Of a DNA stretch of 64,000 nucleotides, positions 20,617 through 31,973 are shown in pieces. The position numbers and the translations under genes are program-made. Position 1 is the stretch's first letter; each line of letters opens with the position of its first letter. The notes under the pieces are model-generated. The model had not been told where the DNA came from. It ran no database searches and worked only from the letters and a program-made list of their open reading frames with translations. The stretch is from positions 142,108 through 206,107 of the forward strand of contig JBAKBP010001617.1 of the NCBI GenBank assembly GCA_037953745.1. Reading direction: 5' to 3'. Origin of the DNA: Lithodes maja. Taxonomy: Eukaryota > Arthropoda > Malacostraca > Decapoda > Lithodidae.

Positions 20617-22407
20617 TGTTACGACTGGGGTTCAAATATATCAGGGCTCTTATTCATTGGACTAGTAATGGCATAAATGTTACAACGGAAAGTGCCTGCT
20701 CCAACCTCTGAAGTATATTATTCCCAGTGAACAAAGAACACAAATACTCTCCAGAGTTCTATATGCAATAATAGGCTATCAAACTCTCAATAAATGTGCT
20801 TCTACTCTAGGCTTAATGTTATGTGAAAACAGCCTATTACTACCTATAACCGAAGGTGCTTGGTTATGGTATGCAAAGTAAGGTGGTAAGAGAAGTTACA
20901 GCTTACGTTACTTTTATCAATAAATGTCAGGCACTCCTGCATGAAAGAAAGTGCACTAAAGTCCTTCAACACTAACAAGGAATCTTCTTTAAATGTTAGA
21001 TGTTATAAAGATGCTCGTATCGGAAATGGAACCCAAAAAGGCAGGCAGTGGAACAATGCTCGTGCAGGCTATGCACACAAAAAGGCAGAATATATAATGC
21101 CGTCGGAGCCAAGAATATCCTAAACACTACAACACTAATAATAATCGCCACAATGCAGTATTCCTATCAACAAAAAGAGCCTAAGTCGTTTGTGTCTCAA
21201 TACATCAAACTAGGCTGCGAAATGCTTGTGTAATCATAAATGGGTATGCATAAAAAGAGTAATTAGGTTAATATACTTAATGTCTACTATGATTGATAAA
21301 GTCTAGCTAGAGTCAATGATACGAGATACTGGTGCGCATGGCATGCTGCATAGCCTAGTGCAAATCTCAAGTCTGTGCGTCAAATATTACGTTATAATGA
21401 AGGGTAGCTCTCTTGAGAAACCTTAATACCGAAGTATTAAGCGTTCTCCTGGCGTACCTCAAAGACAAACAATCGAGACTAGAACAGTGCAGAATGGTAT
21501 AGGCAAAAAGCCCTCATTCGTGCATGCTCTACTCTCAATGGCACACAGACTAGAATTTACTCAATCAACTCCAGTTCTCAGGTATGTCGTGCCGCTTTTA
21601 ACTAAAGCCAGCACTCATAGGAAACAATACCTATTATATCAGACTCCCACTCTAGCATTATCTAATCCAGCAGAACACTAATAATTATAGGAAGCGGCAA
21701 TATGAAAGCCAACCAATGCTTCGTGATCCACTTATCTTAACAACTAACATACACAGGTTATATCAGACCTTAACACACAATACAACTGGCCAGCATGAAG
21801 CTGATTTTGCAGAGTTAACCAGAGGGGGTATAATATTAATAAAAGGTGGTGAAAGATATGGAAAATGAGAGAGATAGGCAGAGGAAAAGATTCTCAGGTG
21901 CGGAGCGGGGATAGATAGCAAGGGACAAAAAGATGGGTGTGTTCTAGAAACCAGATCTGAGGGAGAGAGTGGCGAGGAACTGTATATATACTCGCACTAG
22001 CTCGATCCGCGTGGGAAAAAGGCGGTTACAAGTAAATCTAGCCACTAACAGAGCTCGCAGCATGGTAAGGACCTCCCTCCACCAACCCCCGCGAGGCAGC
22101 CAGCCATGACGTCATCGAGCGGGACAAAAAACACTGCGCGCCCCCTCTCACTCTGTTCTACTCCCTCTCTCTCTCCCAGATCCTATCATTACTAGTTAAT
22201 GACAAAACATATACTTTACAATTAAATATATAAAGCCTTGACATGGGCGAAAACAAAGAGCCTTTCTGGACTGCCCATGACACAAGCTTTCATATGAAAT
22301 AAAGCACACTCTAATACATAAACTGTAGCCCCATCCACTGCCCTGGCGATCCTAGTGAGTCACTGTAGGACAAGCCATGCGGTTCTAACGGAGTGGTCAA
22401 CGTCACA
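20617..22407 (-). repeat. LTR 3 of the array (outer 5' LTR)
   Basis: 1791 bp, same ends as LTR 2, then the target duplication CTAT (22408-22411) and the 17-bp satellite. A small local difference (three extra bases near 20720) separates it from LTRs 1 and 2. Confidence 0.95.
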
Positions 22408-22599
22408 CTATTTGTTCATATAGGCTATTTGTTCATATAGGCTATTTGTTCATATAGGCTATTTGTTCATATAGGCTATTTGTTCATATAGGCTATTTGT
22501 TCATATAGGCTATTTGTTCATATAGGCTATTTGTTCATATAGGCTATTTGTTCATATAGGCTATTTGTTCATATAGGCTATTTGTTCATATAGGCTATT
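22408..22599. repeat. 17-bp satellite, right block (about 11 copies)
   Basis: Same unit TTCATATAGGCTATTTG as 8051-8414, here almost without variants. It is the continuation of the array interrupted by the LTR element. Confidence 0.97.
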
Positions 22600-22639
22600 C
22601 ATTATTATTCTACTATCCTTCCTACACTTCCATCAAACA

Positions 22640-22875
22640 TAGAAAAACAGCCCCGGTGGAAAAATGTCCTGGCCGGTGGTCAGTTCCACCTAAATTACAG
22701 GCTCGCTATCGCTCGCCAGGAAAAAATCGACACCTAAAAAAAAGTCTTAATATTGACAAAGAGAAGGGGCGAATTAAAGGTCTTTAAATCTGAAAACTAA
22801 TGGGGCTAAAGATGAGGAAGAAGGGGGACCAGAAATACAACCCATCTCCCTTCAAAAGGGTAAATTATTATTATA
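22640..22875. repeat. Fragment related to the 31974-32343 TTAA element
   Basis: Contains CAGGCTCGCTATCGCTCGCC, then AAAATCGACACCTAAA, AAAGTCTTAATATTGACAAA and AAACTAATGGGGCTAAA, in the same order as the right half of the element at 31974-32343. The left half is missing. Related pieces are at 31440-31640 and 55260-55480. Confidence 0.55.
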
Positions 22876-22887
22876 GAGCCTCAATTT

Positions 22888-23055
22888 CCCCTTCTCGCGC
22901 CCAGTATTCCCCTTCTCGCGCCCAGTATTCCCCTTCTCGCGCCCAGTATTCCCCTTCTCGCGCCCAGTATTCCCCTTCTCGCGCCCAGTATTCCCCTTCT
23001 CGCGCCCAGTATTCCCCTTCTCGCGCCCAGTATTCCCCTTCTCGCGCCCAGTATT
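22888..23055. repeat. 21-bp minisatellite, 8 copies
   Basis: Unit CCCCTTCTCGCGCCCAGTAT plus T, repeated eight times without variation. Because 21 is a multiple of three, a plus-strand frame (22800-23159, 119 codons) reads as heptads of sequence SPSRAQY. Nothing else in that frame resembles a known protein. Confidence 0.95.
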
Positions 23056-23094
23056 CCTTTACCGAACAGAAAGAACAACCGTTTCCGCCGGTAG

Positions 23095-23307
23095 TTAAGC
23101 TTGTCTGTACCGGAGACTTATTTTGTATTATATTTCGGCTACATGTGGACGATTTTTGAAGCTTGGGAAGGATATATGGTGGCTAAAAGTATGAATTGAG
23201 ATAGTTTGTAGTCTATTAATGAGTAGACGTCCTCCCTAAGCTAAATAAAATAGTCTAATAATTGCCAGAATATAATGAAAGAACGTTGCCGGTACGGAAG
23301 GGGTTAA
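23095..23307. mobile_element. 213-bp TTAA-flanked MITE
   Basis: TTAA at 23095-23098 and 23304-23307. The right end CCGGTACGGAAGGGG pairs with GTACCGG near the left end. The two inner halves form an inverted repeat around CTTGGGAAGGATATATGG and its partner CCTCCCTAAGCT. The same layout occurs at 52638-52853 and 34388-34586. Confidence 0.7.
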
Positions 23308-26300
23308 GCATTTCAGTAAGATGAAGAGTTCACTGCATTCTGGCTATCATAAGACGATTTTATTCAGCTAATGAAGGACCTCTAAAATAAAAAAAATAAC
23401 ATATACTAATCACACTATGACTCACACAGAGCCTTACTAAGCTGAATAATGAGAGCACAATGAGAGCAAATACCTACAGTATATAAACTAAAATAATCTA
23501 TGTAATATTTCCGATCGAGACAGAGAACAGATAACAGTTTCCGCCACCATTCATGCGATAAGGCGATAGAGAGATAAACATGCAAAATAGACAAAGCAAG
23601 ATTATGTTGTTGTTGTTATGCCCTGATTGTGTGCAGGATTAACAATCGGTAAAGGTGAGTTCTTCTAGACTGGGATATTGGAATTCAGGCAAGTACATAA
23701 TTATAAAGAATCAATAGAGGACATGTATTATCTCGAAAGATAATTTGTAATACAGCTTTATTCACTTATTCACTAGAATACAGTCATATGATGAATTGTA
23801 TAAACACTTTTTAACACATGGGGCACTCATAAGTGGTACAACTTCTTGGTTTAAAATCTCCCAGTACGTTCGCGGCTCTGGATAGAAATCAGGTATATCA
23901 CTTCAACTTTATATCTTATAATTCTTCTTGAAAATTAGGTACACTTCTCTTGTTGCGAACACAGTAACAAATGAAAATCACTAAAAGGAGATTTGGTTCA
24001 GTTTCACTAATATTGAATGAAATTAATCCCTGAATGATAGTGGTTATGGAGATACGTATTCTCGTATTTATTTGCACTAAATACGATAACTCAAGTCTCA
24101 AGGTATTTTCAATTTCCTCGAGATTGTGGACTCTAAAATATTATGAGTCTCCACTGCGATATTTTTTTCAGAGTTCGTGAAATTATAGTAATTCTCGTTA
24201 ATTATTTAAAATTCAGAATTACGGTAGGCAAGTATCATAGGTGTAATTCTTATATGAACACTTCACTAATAGGATGGTAGTGCTCACTGAATAAATTTAC
24301 ACTTGGCTTAGATAACTCGAATTTTAGGGGGGAACTGACTCTGTTTATTTTCCACTTGACGGAAATATGACTGAGTTACTGAACAGGTAGAAAACCGTCT
24401 AAAATCAATATATATTATATCTGAGGAGTGAGAATGGCGCCTTAAAGTTCAATTAGGTTATAATAGGAGGTCTTGATCTTCCTTATTATTTATCTCTGAA
24501 TTACATAGACACTTGTTTATATTTTGCCACGTATGGTAAGATGGTAACAAACTCTGATTATTTCGATCACTTTATATTCGCACTTGAGAGTATCTTGGCA
24601 CTGATACTAATCTCCCCGGGCTTTCATATTATTTCTTGTCTTGTTGGTAGAGGTGCACTTTGTTGAGTTGTCTTCTGATGTTTCGTGGGCCGTCCAGGTT
24701 GTCCGGTCGTATATAGAAGTTACAGTTGGATTAATGGGTTTGGGGTCTTAAATATGGTTCCGTAACTTATTATTTAAAAATAACAGTTGGTCACCATATC
24801 GGACTCACGCAAGTATTCTCAGCATTTAGCTTCCAACAAATCTTGACTACCCTGACCTTTATATTAATCGGTGATGAAGTTCTGTTAAGGTACTCTTGAA
24901 ATGAGGTTTTGAATGTATACCCTTCAGGTCTTGCCGGATTAACTTATCATCGGACGCACGCAAGATGAGCTGAGGTAATTGCTCTTCTTGACTGCCCTAA
25001 CCGTTATAAGAGGAAAATTCTGGTGGGTTGCCACAGACAATTTGAGCCTAGGGTTTATATATGCAAAGTGCCCGTAAGGGTATCTCGCTAAACCCTTCTA
25101 ACACAAATATCTTTCTATCCTAGATCTCTGTGAGAAGTGTGGGTATAATTTTTAAATAGAAAAATATTGAAAGGGAGGTATTGCCTTACTCTTTCAATAT
25201 TTTATCTAGATAGAAATGTAACCAATAAATATAACAATCTTAATATCTGAGTGATGCCAGAAATAAGAACGTCTATTTATATAGTCTAGTTGGTACACTA
25301 TTATACAAAAACTGTTTTTAGGGCTCTATGTTAAGTAATGGGTTTGCCACAAATAACATAGATCCTAGAATCAAGTAATTGTATCTACAGATAGAATAAA
25401 GACTTCGGGGTGCCGTGATCAATAACTATTGCCGTAAAAATCAATGTTCCTTCAGAGCGGGTTGCCGATCCGGAGAACAATTCTTTCTACTTGTCTTTCT
25501 TCCTCCCGCTCGGAGTTTATATAGTCGTGCAAAAAGGGGGGGAAGGTTTATAGAACTGATGTTGTCGGTACTGGGGAAACTGTTATTTATTTTGATAGGA
25601 AAGGTGCAGGGGTACTGTGAATGACAGTTAGAGGAGGAAGTTGTTTTCTAGTTCTGCAACATTTGTTCACGATTCATTTATATAGGAATCAGAGAATTCT
25701 ATATCAATTATTAACTTGATGGTAAGAGGGTTAAGTTGGTAGTTTTGTGTCACTAGGGGTCGGTGATGCCGCCACTATTTGTACAAGGAGGTATTAAGGA
25801 GTGTTTATAGCTGGGTGTTGCCTGAACTCAGGAAGGTAGGATTTATCTATACCGAAGTGGGCATGGTTATGGTTATACAAATTATAGATGTCACTACGCC
25901 TCTACTTATGCAACATTTGTTAGGATTTGTATGTAACAATAATACATAGGCAAACTATATAGAATAATATCCTTAGCCTGTTGATGTGGTTAAGGGTCAT
26001 CGATAGGGGTCACTGGGGGGGAGTCGGGTGGTCCGCCATTCCTATAGGTTTCTCTGCTATACTGTAGATGGCTGGCAAATCTTTAAAAGAGCTTGGAATA
26101 ATATAGTTACAGGGTAGTTTCGTTGGTAGAGTGACATACTATTTTCTAACTTAATAATATACATCGTACAGGTTTCATTTTAACCTAAGAGGGTGGCAAT
26201 CCTGAATGTGGACTTGGCTATATTGGTGGCGTCCCTAGGTCACGTGACTTCTCTCCCGAGTTTGAAAGAGGGAAGCTTTGACAGACGAGTTGTATAGTTG

Positions 26301-26580
26301 GATTTGAGTACATTTCACCTTTATGGTATGGTTACTTGGTATATTAATGGGTTATTTTAGTCACGTCAATATTCATGTAAACTCATGCATGCATATTACT
26401 TAAGACTTCTATACCTTCGGCGGTATTGATTGGTATGTCTGGTGGTCATCTCTTTATCTAGGGATTAGTAAGGATCAAAAAGTTTGTTTGCTGCCTCACC
26501 AACTCTGAAGAAAGTCTGTGTGGTTTGTTTGATTTTAATAAGGAGAATAGTTAGTTATTAAAGAAGGTGTGTATATGAGG
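23308..26580. other. 3.3 kb without recognisable genes
   Basis: AT-rich. Only short shadow frames are present. A remnant of the short MITE family follows at 23308-23385. A hairpin lies at 25157-25208. A loose repeat of about 45 bases with CACGCAAG and CTTGACT occurs around 24805-24860 and 24955-25010. The stretch from 23610 (TGTTATGCCC, with TTTATT nearby) could be a long LTR on the minus strand, but I found no matching far end or duplication. Confidence 0.4.
25157..25208. repeat. Hairpin-forming inverted repeat
   Basis: Arms AAAATATTGAAAG and CTTTCAATATTTT separated by 17 bases, extended by TAGA/TCTA on the outside with one extra base. Function unknown. Confidence 0.6.
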
Positions 26581-26581
26581 G

Positions 26582-27109
26582 TTGGTTGTTGTTGTTGTTG
26601 TTGTTCCCCAGACTGCCTGGCCGAACAGCCCCAAGGCCCCAAGCAAGGCCAAGGCCATAACCGAGCGCCCCCACAGAACCCTCCCTGCCTACTACAATAA
26701 AGCCTGGGTGACCGAAGCCACTCCACGGCGGGGAGCTGAGGAGGGTGCGGAAACGCCCGGGAAACCAAAGCCCCACCAAGGGCCCTGTGCCCCTCAGCAA
26801 TTATGAAGAGAAAGTTGAGGGGCAAAGGAAAAATGTGATGCTTTGACTTCCAATCTTAGTAGATTGGGAGGTCAATCCATGGAAGAGATGCCGTCACTTG
26901 AGATCTAGAAAATATATAAGTAAAAGGAACAGTCAGAGTAAGCTATGGGTATGGCAGAGATCGATCAGGTCTCACTGATAGACCAGCCCATCACCACATG
27001 ACTAGAACCCAATCCTCTCAGCGTCAGCTAGAAAAGGCCCTAGAAAGCCGCCTTTGGCGGGAGGATAGCTCCCCTATCTCAACCCCTTTCGGGGTTGGGC
27101 ACCCGCCAT
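26582..27109 (-). mobile_element. SINE-like repeat with (AAC)n tail, copy 1
   Basis: On the minus strand it starts ATGGCGGGTGCCC, runs about 530 bases and ends in (AAC)n at 26582-26605. A closely similar copy lies on plus at 53229-53757, ending in the same (AAC)n. Two dispersed copies with the same start and a simple 3' tail indicate retroposition by LINE machinery. An AGCTATCC/GGAGGATAGCT region and GGTTCTAG are weakly like pol III boxes, not enough for an assignment. Both copies share an open stretch of about 80 codons that I treat as chance. Confidence 0.7.
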
Positions 27110-27624
27110 TATTATAGAAGTTGATAAAAGCATCCCTAGGGGATGGTTTGATAGGACTCTCGTAATTTACGAGGTCCTTATGTATGTTTGGTTTAGTATA
27201 TTTAGTAACTCTTTTTGGTGACAGGTGGCCTTAAGATGAATTACACTCCTCTGGTACATTTATTTATTTCTAACAATGTTTCTTTCTTTCTTAACATTAG
27301 ATACATATATAATTATACAGGTCTTCTATTATGGGTTTTCAAAGGGGTTGAGAGAACAGGACTCTGCTGGGGGTCGCGGTAGTCCTGTCGTGGGGTATTG
27401 TTTTTCCGGGCGTCATGGGGTTTCTTTGGTCCAGGTGGGCGATCCTCCCGTCTCTCGTTTCTACCTTCCGGGTGGCTGACCTTGACCTTGTTGGCTGGGG
27501 TGGAGTCGTGGCATTTGGTTTAGTCGTTGTTTTCTGTTGGGCCTTTTCTTCTCTCTTTTTCTTGTTGGTTTTCTATTCCTTCTTCTGTTCTCCTTCTGTG
27601 CTTTTTCTTTTCTTCGTTATTTCA
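27110..27624. other. Unannotated spacer with pyrimidine-rich end
   Basis: No supported gene. From about 27540 the plus strand is rich in T and C (TTTTCTTCTCTCTTT-like), leading into (GTT)n. Confidence 0.4.
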
Positions 27625-27653
27625 GTTGTTGTTGTTGTTGTTGTTGTTGTTGT
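27625..27653. repeat. (GTT)n microsatellite
   Basis: Nine GTT units. Possibly the (AAC)n tail of another minus-strand retroposon, but no body of the 26582-27109 family is seen next to it. Confidence 0.85.
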
Positions 27654-27710
27654 ATCATGGGGAAAGCAGCATCTACTAAAACCTGGCCAGGACGATTTGG
27701 TCTCGGGCAA

Positions 27711-28585
27711 GATAAAAGACATACGACAAACAATAGATCCTGCACCCTTTTTGACACTAGTTCTGATAAATTGTAATAGACCCTGCGCCCTTTTTGACAC
27801 TCGTTCAGTGTCATACATGACATACATGACATTGACATACATGACATACAACAAGCAATAGACCCTGCGACCTTTGTGACCCTCGTACAGATAAATGACA
27901 TACGACAAGCAATACACCCTGCGACCCTTGTACAGATAAATGAAATACGACAAGCAATAGACCCTGCGACCTTTGTGACCCTCATACAGATAAATGACAT
28001 ACGACAAGCAATACACCCTGCGACCCTCGTGCAGATAAATGAAATACGACAAGCAATAGACCCTGCGACCTTTGTGACCCTCGTACAGATAAATGACATA
28101 CGACAAGCAATAGACCCTGCGACCTTTGTGACCCTCGTGCAGATAAATGACATACGACAAGCAATAGACCCTGCGACCTTTGTGACCCTCATACAGATAA
28201 ATGACATACGACAAGCAATAGACCCTGCGACCTTTGTAACCCTCGTACAGATAAATGACATACGACAAGCAATAGACCCTGCGACCTTTGTGACACTCGT
28301 ACAGATAAATGACATACGACAAGCAATAGCCCCTGCGACCTTTGTGACCCTTGTACAAATAAATGACATATGACAAGCAATAGACCCTGCGACCTTTGTG
28401 ACCCTCGTACAGATAAAAATGACATACGACAAGCAATACACCCTGCGAGCTTTGTGACCCTCGTACAGATAAATAACATACGACAAGTAATACACCCTGC
28501 GACCTTTGTGACCCTCGTACAGATAAATGACATTCGACAAGCAATACACCCTGCGACCTTTGTGACCCTCGTACAGATAAATGAC
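27711..28585. repeat. 54-bp minisatellite, left block
   Basis: Unit starts GACATACGACAAGCAATAGA and continues through CCCTGCGACCTTTGTGACCC to TCGTACAGATAAAT. The first units are degenerate and two have an internal 12-bp deletion. Because 54 is a multiple of three, long frames exist on both strands in several phases; these are repeat artefacts. The block stops inside a unit at TGAC (28582-28585), where the solo LTR starts. Confidence 0.95.
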
Positions 28586-30319
28586 TGTTACGACCGGGAC
28601 TACGAATAAAACAAGGGCACTTAATGATTGGACTAGTAATAGGGCACTATGCAACAACGGTACGCTAGATCCAAACCCTCGAACTTATATGCCGGCGAAC
28701 AAAAACACCTATACCCTCCAGGGTTAATCTGCAATAGCGGGGTATCCTTAACTGGGCATAAATGTACTCTACTTCAGGCTACCGATACTGGTATAGCCTG
28801 ATAACAAACAAGATGCAAGTTACGTTAAAATGCATAAAAAGGAATCTATGGAAAGATCAATTAAATCACTGCAAAATTTAATAAAATAAAAAGATGCTTC
28901 AATACAGTTACTCAAAACAACAATAAACTCTTCACTCCTATCTGAAAGAAAGTGAAGTATAGTCCTACAGCATAGACCTGGAAACTTCTGAAGAAAGTCT
29001 GATGCTCATAAGATGCTCGTATCTTAAACTATATAAAAGCAGGAGGCAGGACACCACACGTGTAAATCGAATACACAAAAAGATAGGACATATAATGTTA
29101 ACTGACACGAGAATACTATAAATGTGCAACGGTAGCAATGCTCGACACTAAAATAAGTACTTCCTCATCAACGAAACAGTCTGCTATGGTTGTGCGGCTC
29201 AGCAACAACCTAGACTAATAAATGCTGCGAATAATAATGCGCACATATCAAAGAGCTTATATTAAATACTAACAAGTGTCTACTCGATTAATAATGTCTA
29301 GCTGGGATACTCTAGGTAAGGAACTGGGGTTGAGCAAGACAGGCTCGTAGCCTAGCGATGTCCTTAAGACTGCATCCTTTAAGTTACGTTAATTGACTAG
29401 GGTGCTCTCTTGATAGATCCACATCACAAGTATCTGGTTCTATCCTGGCGACCCTCTAAAGACAAGCAAAGAGGCAGCAAAGTATGGAACTGGTACAGGC
29501 CAAAACCCTCAGTCAACACAATACTGCACTCGCAAAGGACGCAACCGAAAAGACAACCCAGGCTACCACAGGACCGGTCGAAGTCGTGTAGGTATAAGCA
29601 AACCGTACACACATCGGAGACAACGACTACAGTTACCTTATCCCAGTCTAGCATTAAATAAAAGAGCAGAAACACTAAATCAATAATGGAGACACACAAA
29701 GTTCTTAACCTATACTAACTAAGAACCCTCAAACCTATTCTAAGTACATGTAAATATCTCTGAGGACGGCGCATGCAATACAATAGGCCGGCTATGAAAA
29801 CCGTATGCAGAACCCAAGGGGAGTGTTGTGCAGTTAATAAAGGTTAGAGTATGGAAAGAGAGAATCGAGTGAGAGAAACAGTGATAAAGGGGGTGATCGG
29901 GAGAGAGTATGCAAGGGGATGTTAGAAGCATGCGCGCCAAGCCTGTCCTGACGAGGACAGCTCCTGGGGACCCTCATGGAGGAGGTTAGTTACACAGGAG
30001 CCCGCAAAGGCGCGATGGTCGGCCAATCACGGGCCGAGACATCACAAGACAGCAGGCGCCACAGGACACAGCCAGACACTACCTTCTCGCTCTGATAGTC
30101 TTTCTCATTCCCACGCTGGTACTATTATCACTACTGTTGATATAAAATATAACCCGTTGTCACAGACGAAAACAAAGACCACCACTGGACTGTCTGTGAC
30201 AATGCGATTACTAGGAAAGAAAGAACAACATTCTCTGATAACTGTAGCCCATTTCGATGTCCCTGGCGAGCGCTAGTGGCTAACGAGAGGCGATTCTGCC
30301 AACGCTGGTAGACGTCACA
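28586..30319 (-). mobile_element. Solo LTR related to the three-LTR element
   Basis: 1734 bp, begins TGTTACGACCGGGACTACGA and ends GACGTCACA, matching the LTRs at 8415, 15154 and 20617 in its ends and in blocks such as ATTGGACTAGTAATAG, but clearly diverged. It is flanked by the 4-bp duplication TGAC (28582-28585, 30320-30323) within a 54-bp unit, so its ends are exact. No internal region is left: recombination between two LTRs removed it. I infer minus orientation from alignment with the other LTRs. Confidence 0.92.
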
Positions 30320-31178
30320 TGACATACGACAAGCAATAGACCCTGCGACCTTTGTGACCCTCGTACAGATAAATGACATACGACAAGCAATACATCCTGC
30401 GACCTTTGTGATCCTCGTACAGATAAATGACATACAACAAGCAATACACCCTGCGACCTTTGTGACCCTCGTACAGATAAATGACATACGACAAGCAATA
30501 GACCCTGCCACCTTTGTGACCCTCGTACAGATAAATGACATACGACAAGCAATAGACCCTGCCACCTTTGTGACCCTTGTACAGATAAATTACATACAAC
30601 AAGCAATACACCCTGCAACCTTTATGACCCTCGTACAGATAAATGACATACGACAAGCAATAGACCCTGCGACCTTTGTGACCCTCGTACAGATAAATGA
30701 CATACGACAAGCAATACACCCTGCGACCTTTGTGACCCTCGTACAGATAAATGACATACGACAAGCAATATACCCTGCGACCTTTGTGACCCTCGTACAG
30801 ATAAATGACATACGACAAGCAATAGACCCTGCGACCTTTCTGACCCTCGTACAGATAAATGACATACGACAAGCAATACACCCTGCGACCTTTGTGACCC
30901 TCGTACAGATAAATTACATACGACAAGCAATACACCCTGCGACCTTTGTGACCCTCGTACAGATAAATGACATACGACAAGCAATACACCCTACGACCTT
31001 TGTGACCCTCGTACAGATAAATGACATACGACAAGCAATAGACCCTGCGACCTTTGTGACCCTCGTACAGATAAATGACATACGACAAGCAATACACCTT
31101 GCGACCTTTGTGACCCTCGTACAGATAAATGACATACGACAAGCAATAGACCATGCGACCTTTGTGACCCTCGTACAG
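30320..31178. repeat. 54-bp minisatellite, right block
   Basis: About 16 units continuing the array at 27711-28585, with substitutions such as TACATACAACAAGC in one unit. The plus frame 30354-31283 reads as 18-residue repeats (INDIRQAIDPATFVTLVQ), which I do not regard as a protein. Confidence 0.95.
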
Positions 31179-31973
31179 TCACTCATAAAAGCTTGTGGAT
31201 ATTTTGTGTTTCCTATTATTCAAATACAACCACTTGAATTGATTTGTGGATGCATTGCTTTACCGATGTCTTGTGGGATATGATTTTTTTGTTACGGTAA
31301 TAGTATTGTGGATATTGCTTGTTTTTGCTATTTTCAACCAATTTATTGTAGTTTGTCCCCTAGGCTAACAAAAACGCCTTCCCAGACTTCCTTCACACCA
31401 AGAAATGCCCACCCAGACCCCCTTCAAGCTAAATTTTCAAAACAAATTATGTCGATTTCTTCGAAGTTACAGGCTCCCTAAAGGCTCGCCCAGAAAAAAA
31501 GCGACACCTGAATGGGGTGAAGCGTCTTATTATCGCCAAACTAATGGATAAAACGCTGTTCCCAACTCGCATCAAATTCAATGTTTTTACCGTAGCCAGA
31601 AGTTCAGAACCATGGGGCAAATGCTTCATCCTCCTGAAATAATGGAAGTTGCCAGCTACCCTATTGTCTATATATTTGTATAAGCTGGTGAGAAATTGGC
31701 TTGTTCACTTCTCAATTTCTCAGCTAGTACAATGTTTTTATAGCGTTCGTATACTGTTGATTGCGAATACTTGTCAATAATATTATGCCGAAACATAGCA
31801 CCTTTCTTATTTTTCCTTTACTTATCGAGAAATAAGCTGCTAAGGGAACCATCTTTCAGCCAAGTTAAAATAAACCGAGTATAGTTATCTGGAGTTTACC
31901 TTTGGTCGTGACAGTGCTCGGGTCAATATATTCAGGGGTATATAAAGACAAGAAGAGTGTAGAAAAGGATACA
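31179..31973. repeat. Spacer with a diverged repeat fragment
   Basis: At 31440-31640 there is AAGTTACAGGCTCCCTAAAG, GCGACACCTGAATGGGGT and AAGCGTCTTATTATCGCC, a diverged relative of the right half of the element at 31974-32343. The rest shows no gene. Confidence 0.5.

Larger units (their letters stand above)
8415..22407 (-). mobile_element. Three-LTR tandem Ty3/Gypsy-type element
   Basis: Order on the plus strand: LTR 8415-10838, internal 10839-15153, LTR 15154-16941, internal 16942-20616, LTR 20617-22407. All parts are in the same orientation with the coding sense on minus. The outer ends are flanked by a single 4-bp duplication, CTAT (8411-8414 and 22408-22411), inside the 17-bp satellite, so the whole array behaves as one insertion that later gained an extra LTR plus internal unit, most simply by unequal recombination between LTRs. 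Both internal regions share the same internal deletions of pol. Two 630-bp TTAA elements (9221-9857, 13754-14389) inserted after the duplication, since each is in only one copy. Confidence 0.93.

Noticed and set aside
23610..25930. Long LTR on the minus strand starting TGTTATGCCC
   Set aside because: No second copy, no matching CA end and no target duplication could be found.
26535..26825. Conserved 96-codon protein shared with 53442-53792
   Set aside because: Both lie in copies of the same SINE-like repeat; the similarity reflects DNA homology, and glutamine ends come from the (AAC)n tail.
27573..28657. Long minus-strand proteins of 323 and 346 codons
   Set aside because: They read through the 54-bp minisatellite in different phases; frames exist on both strands because the unit is a multiple of three and lacks stops.
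30315..31283. 309-codon plus-strand repeat protein and overlapping minus frames
   Set aside because: Same minisatellite artefact; several phases are open at once and no other domain is attached.
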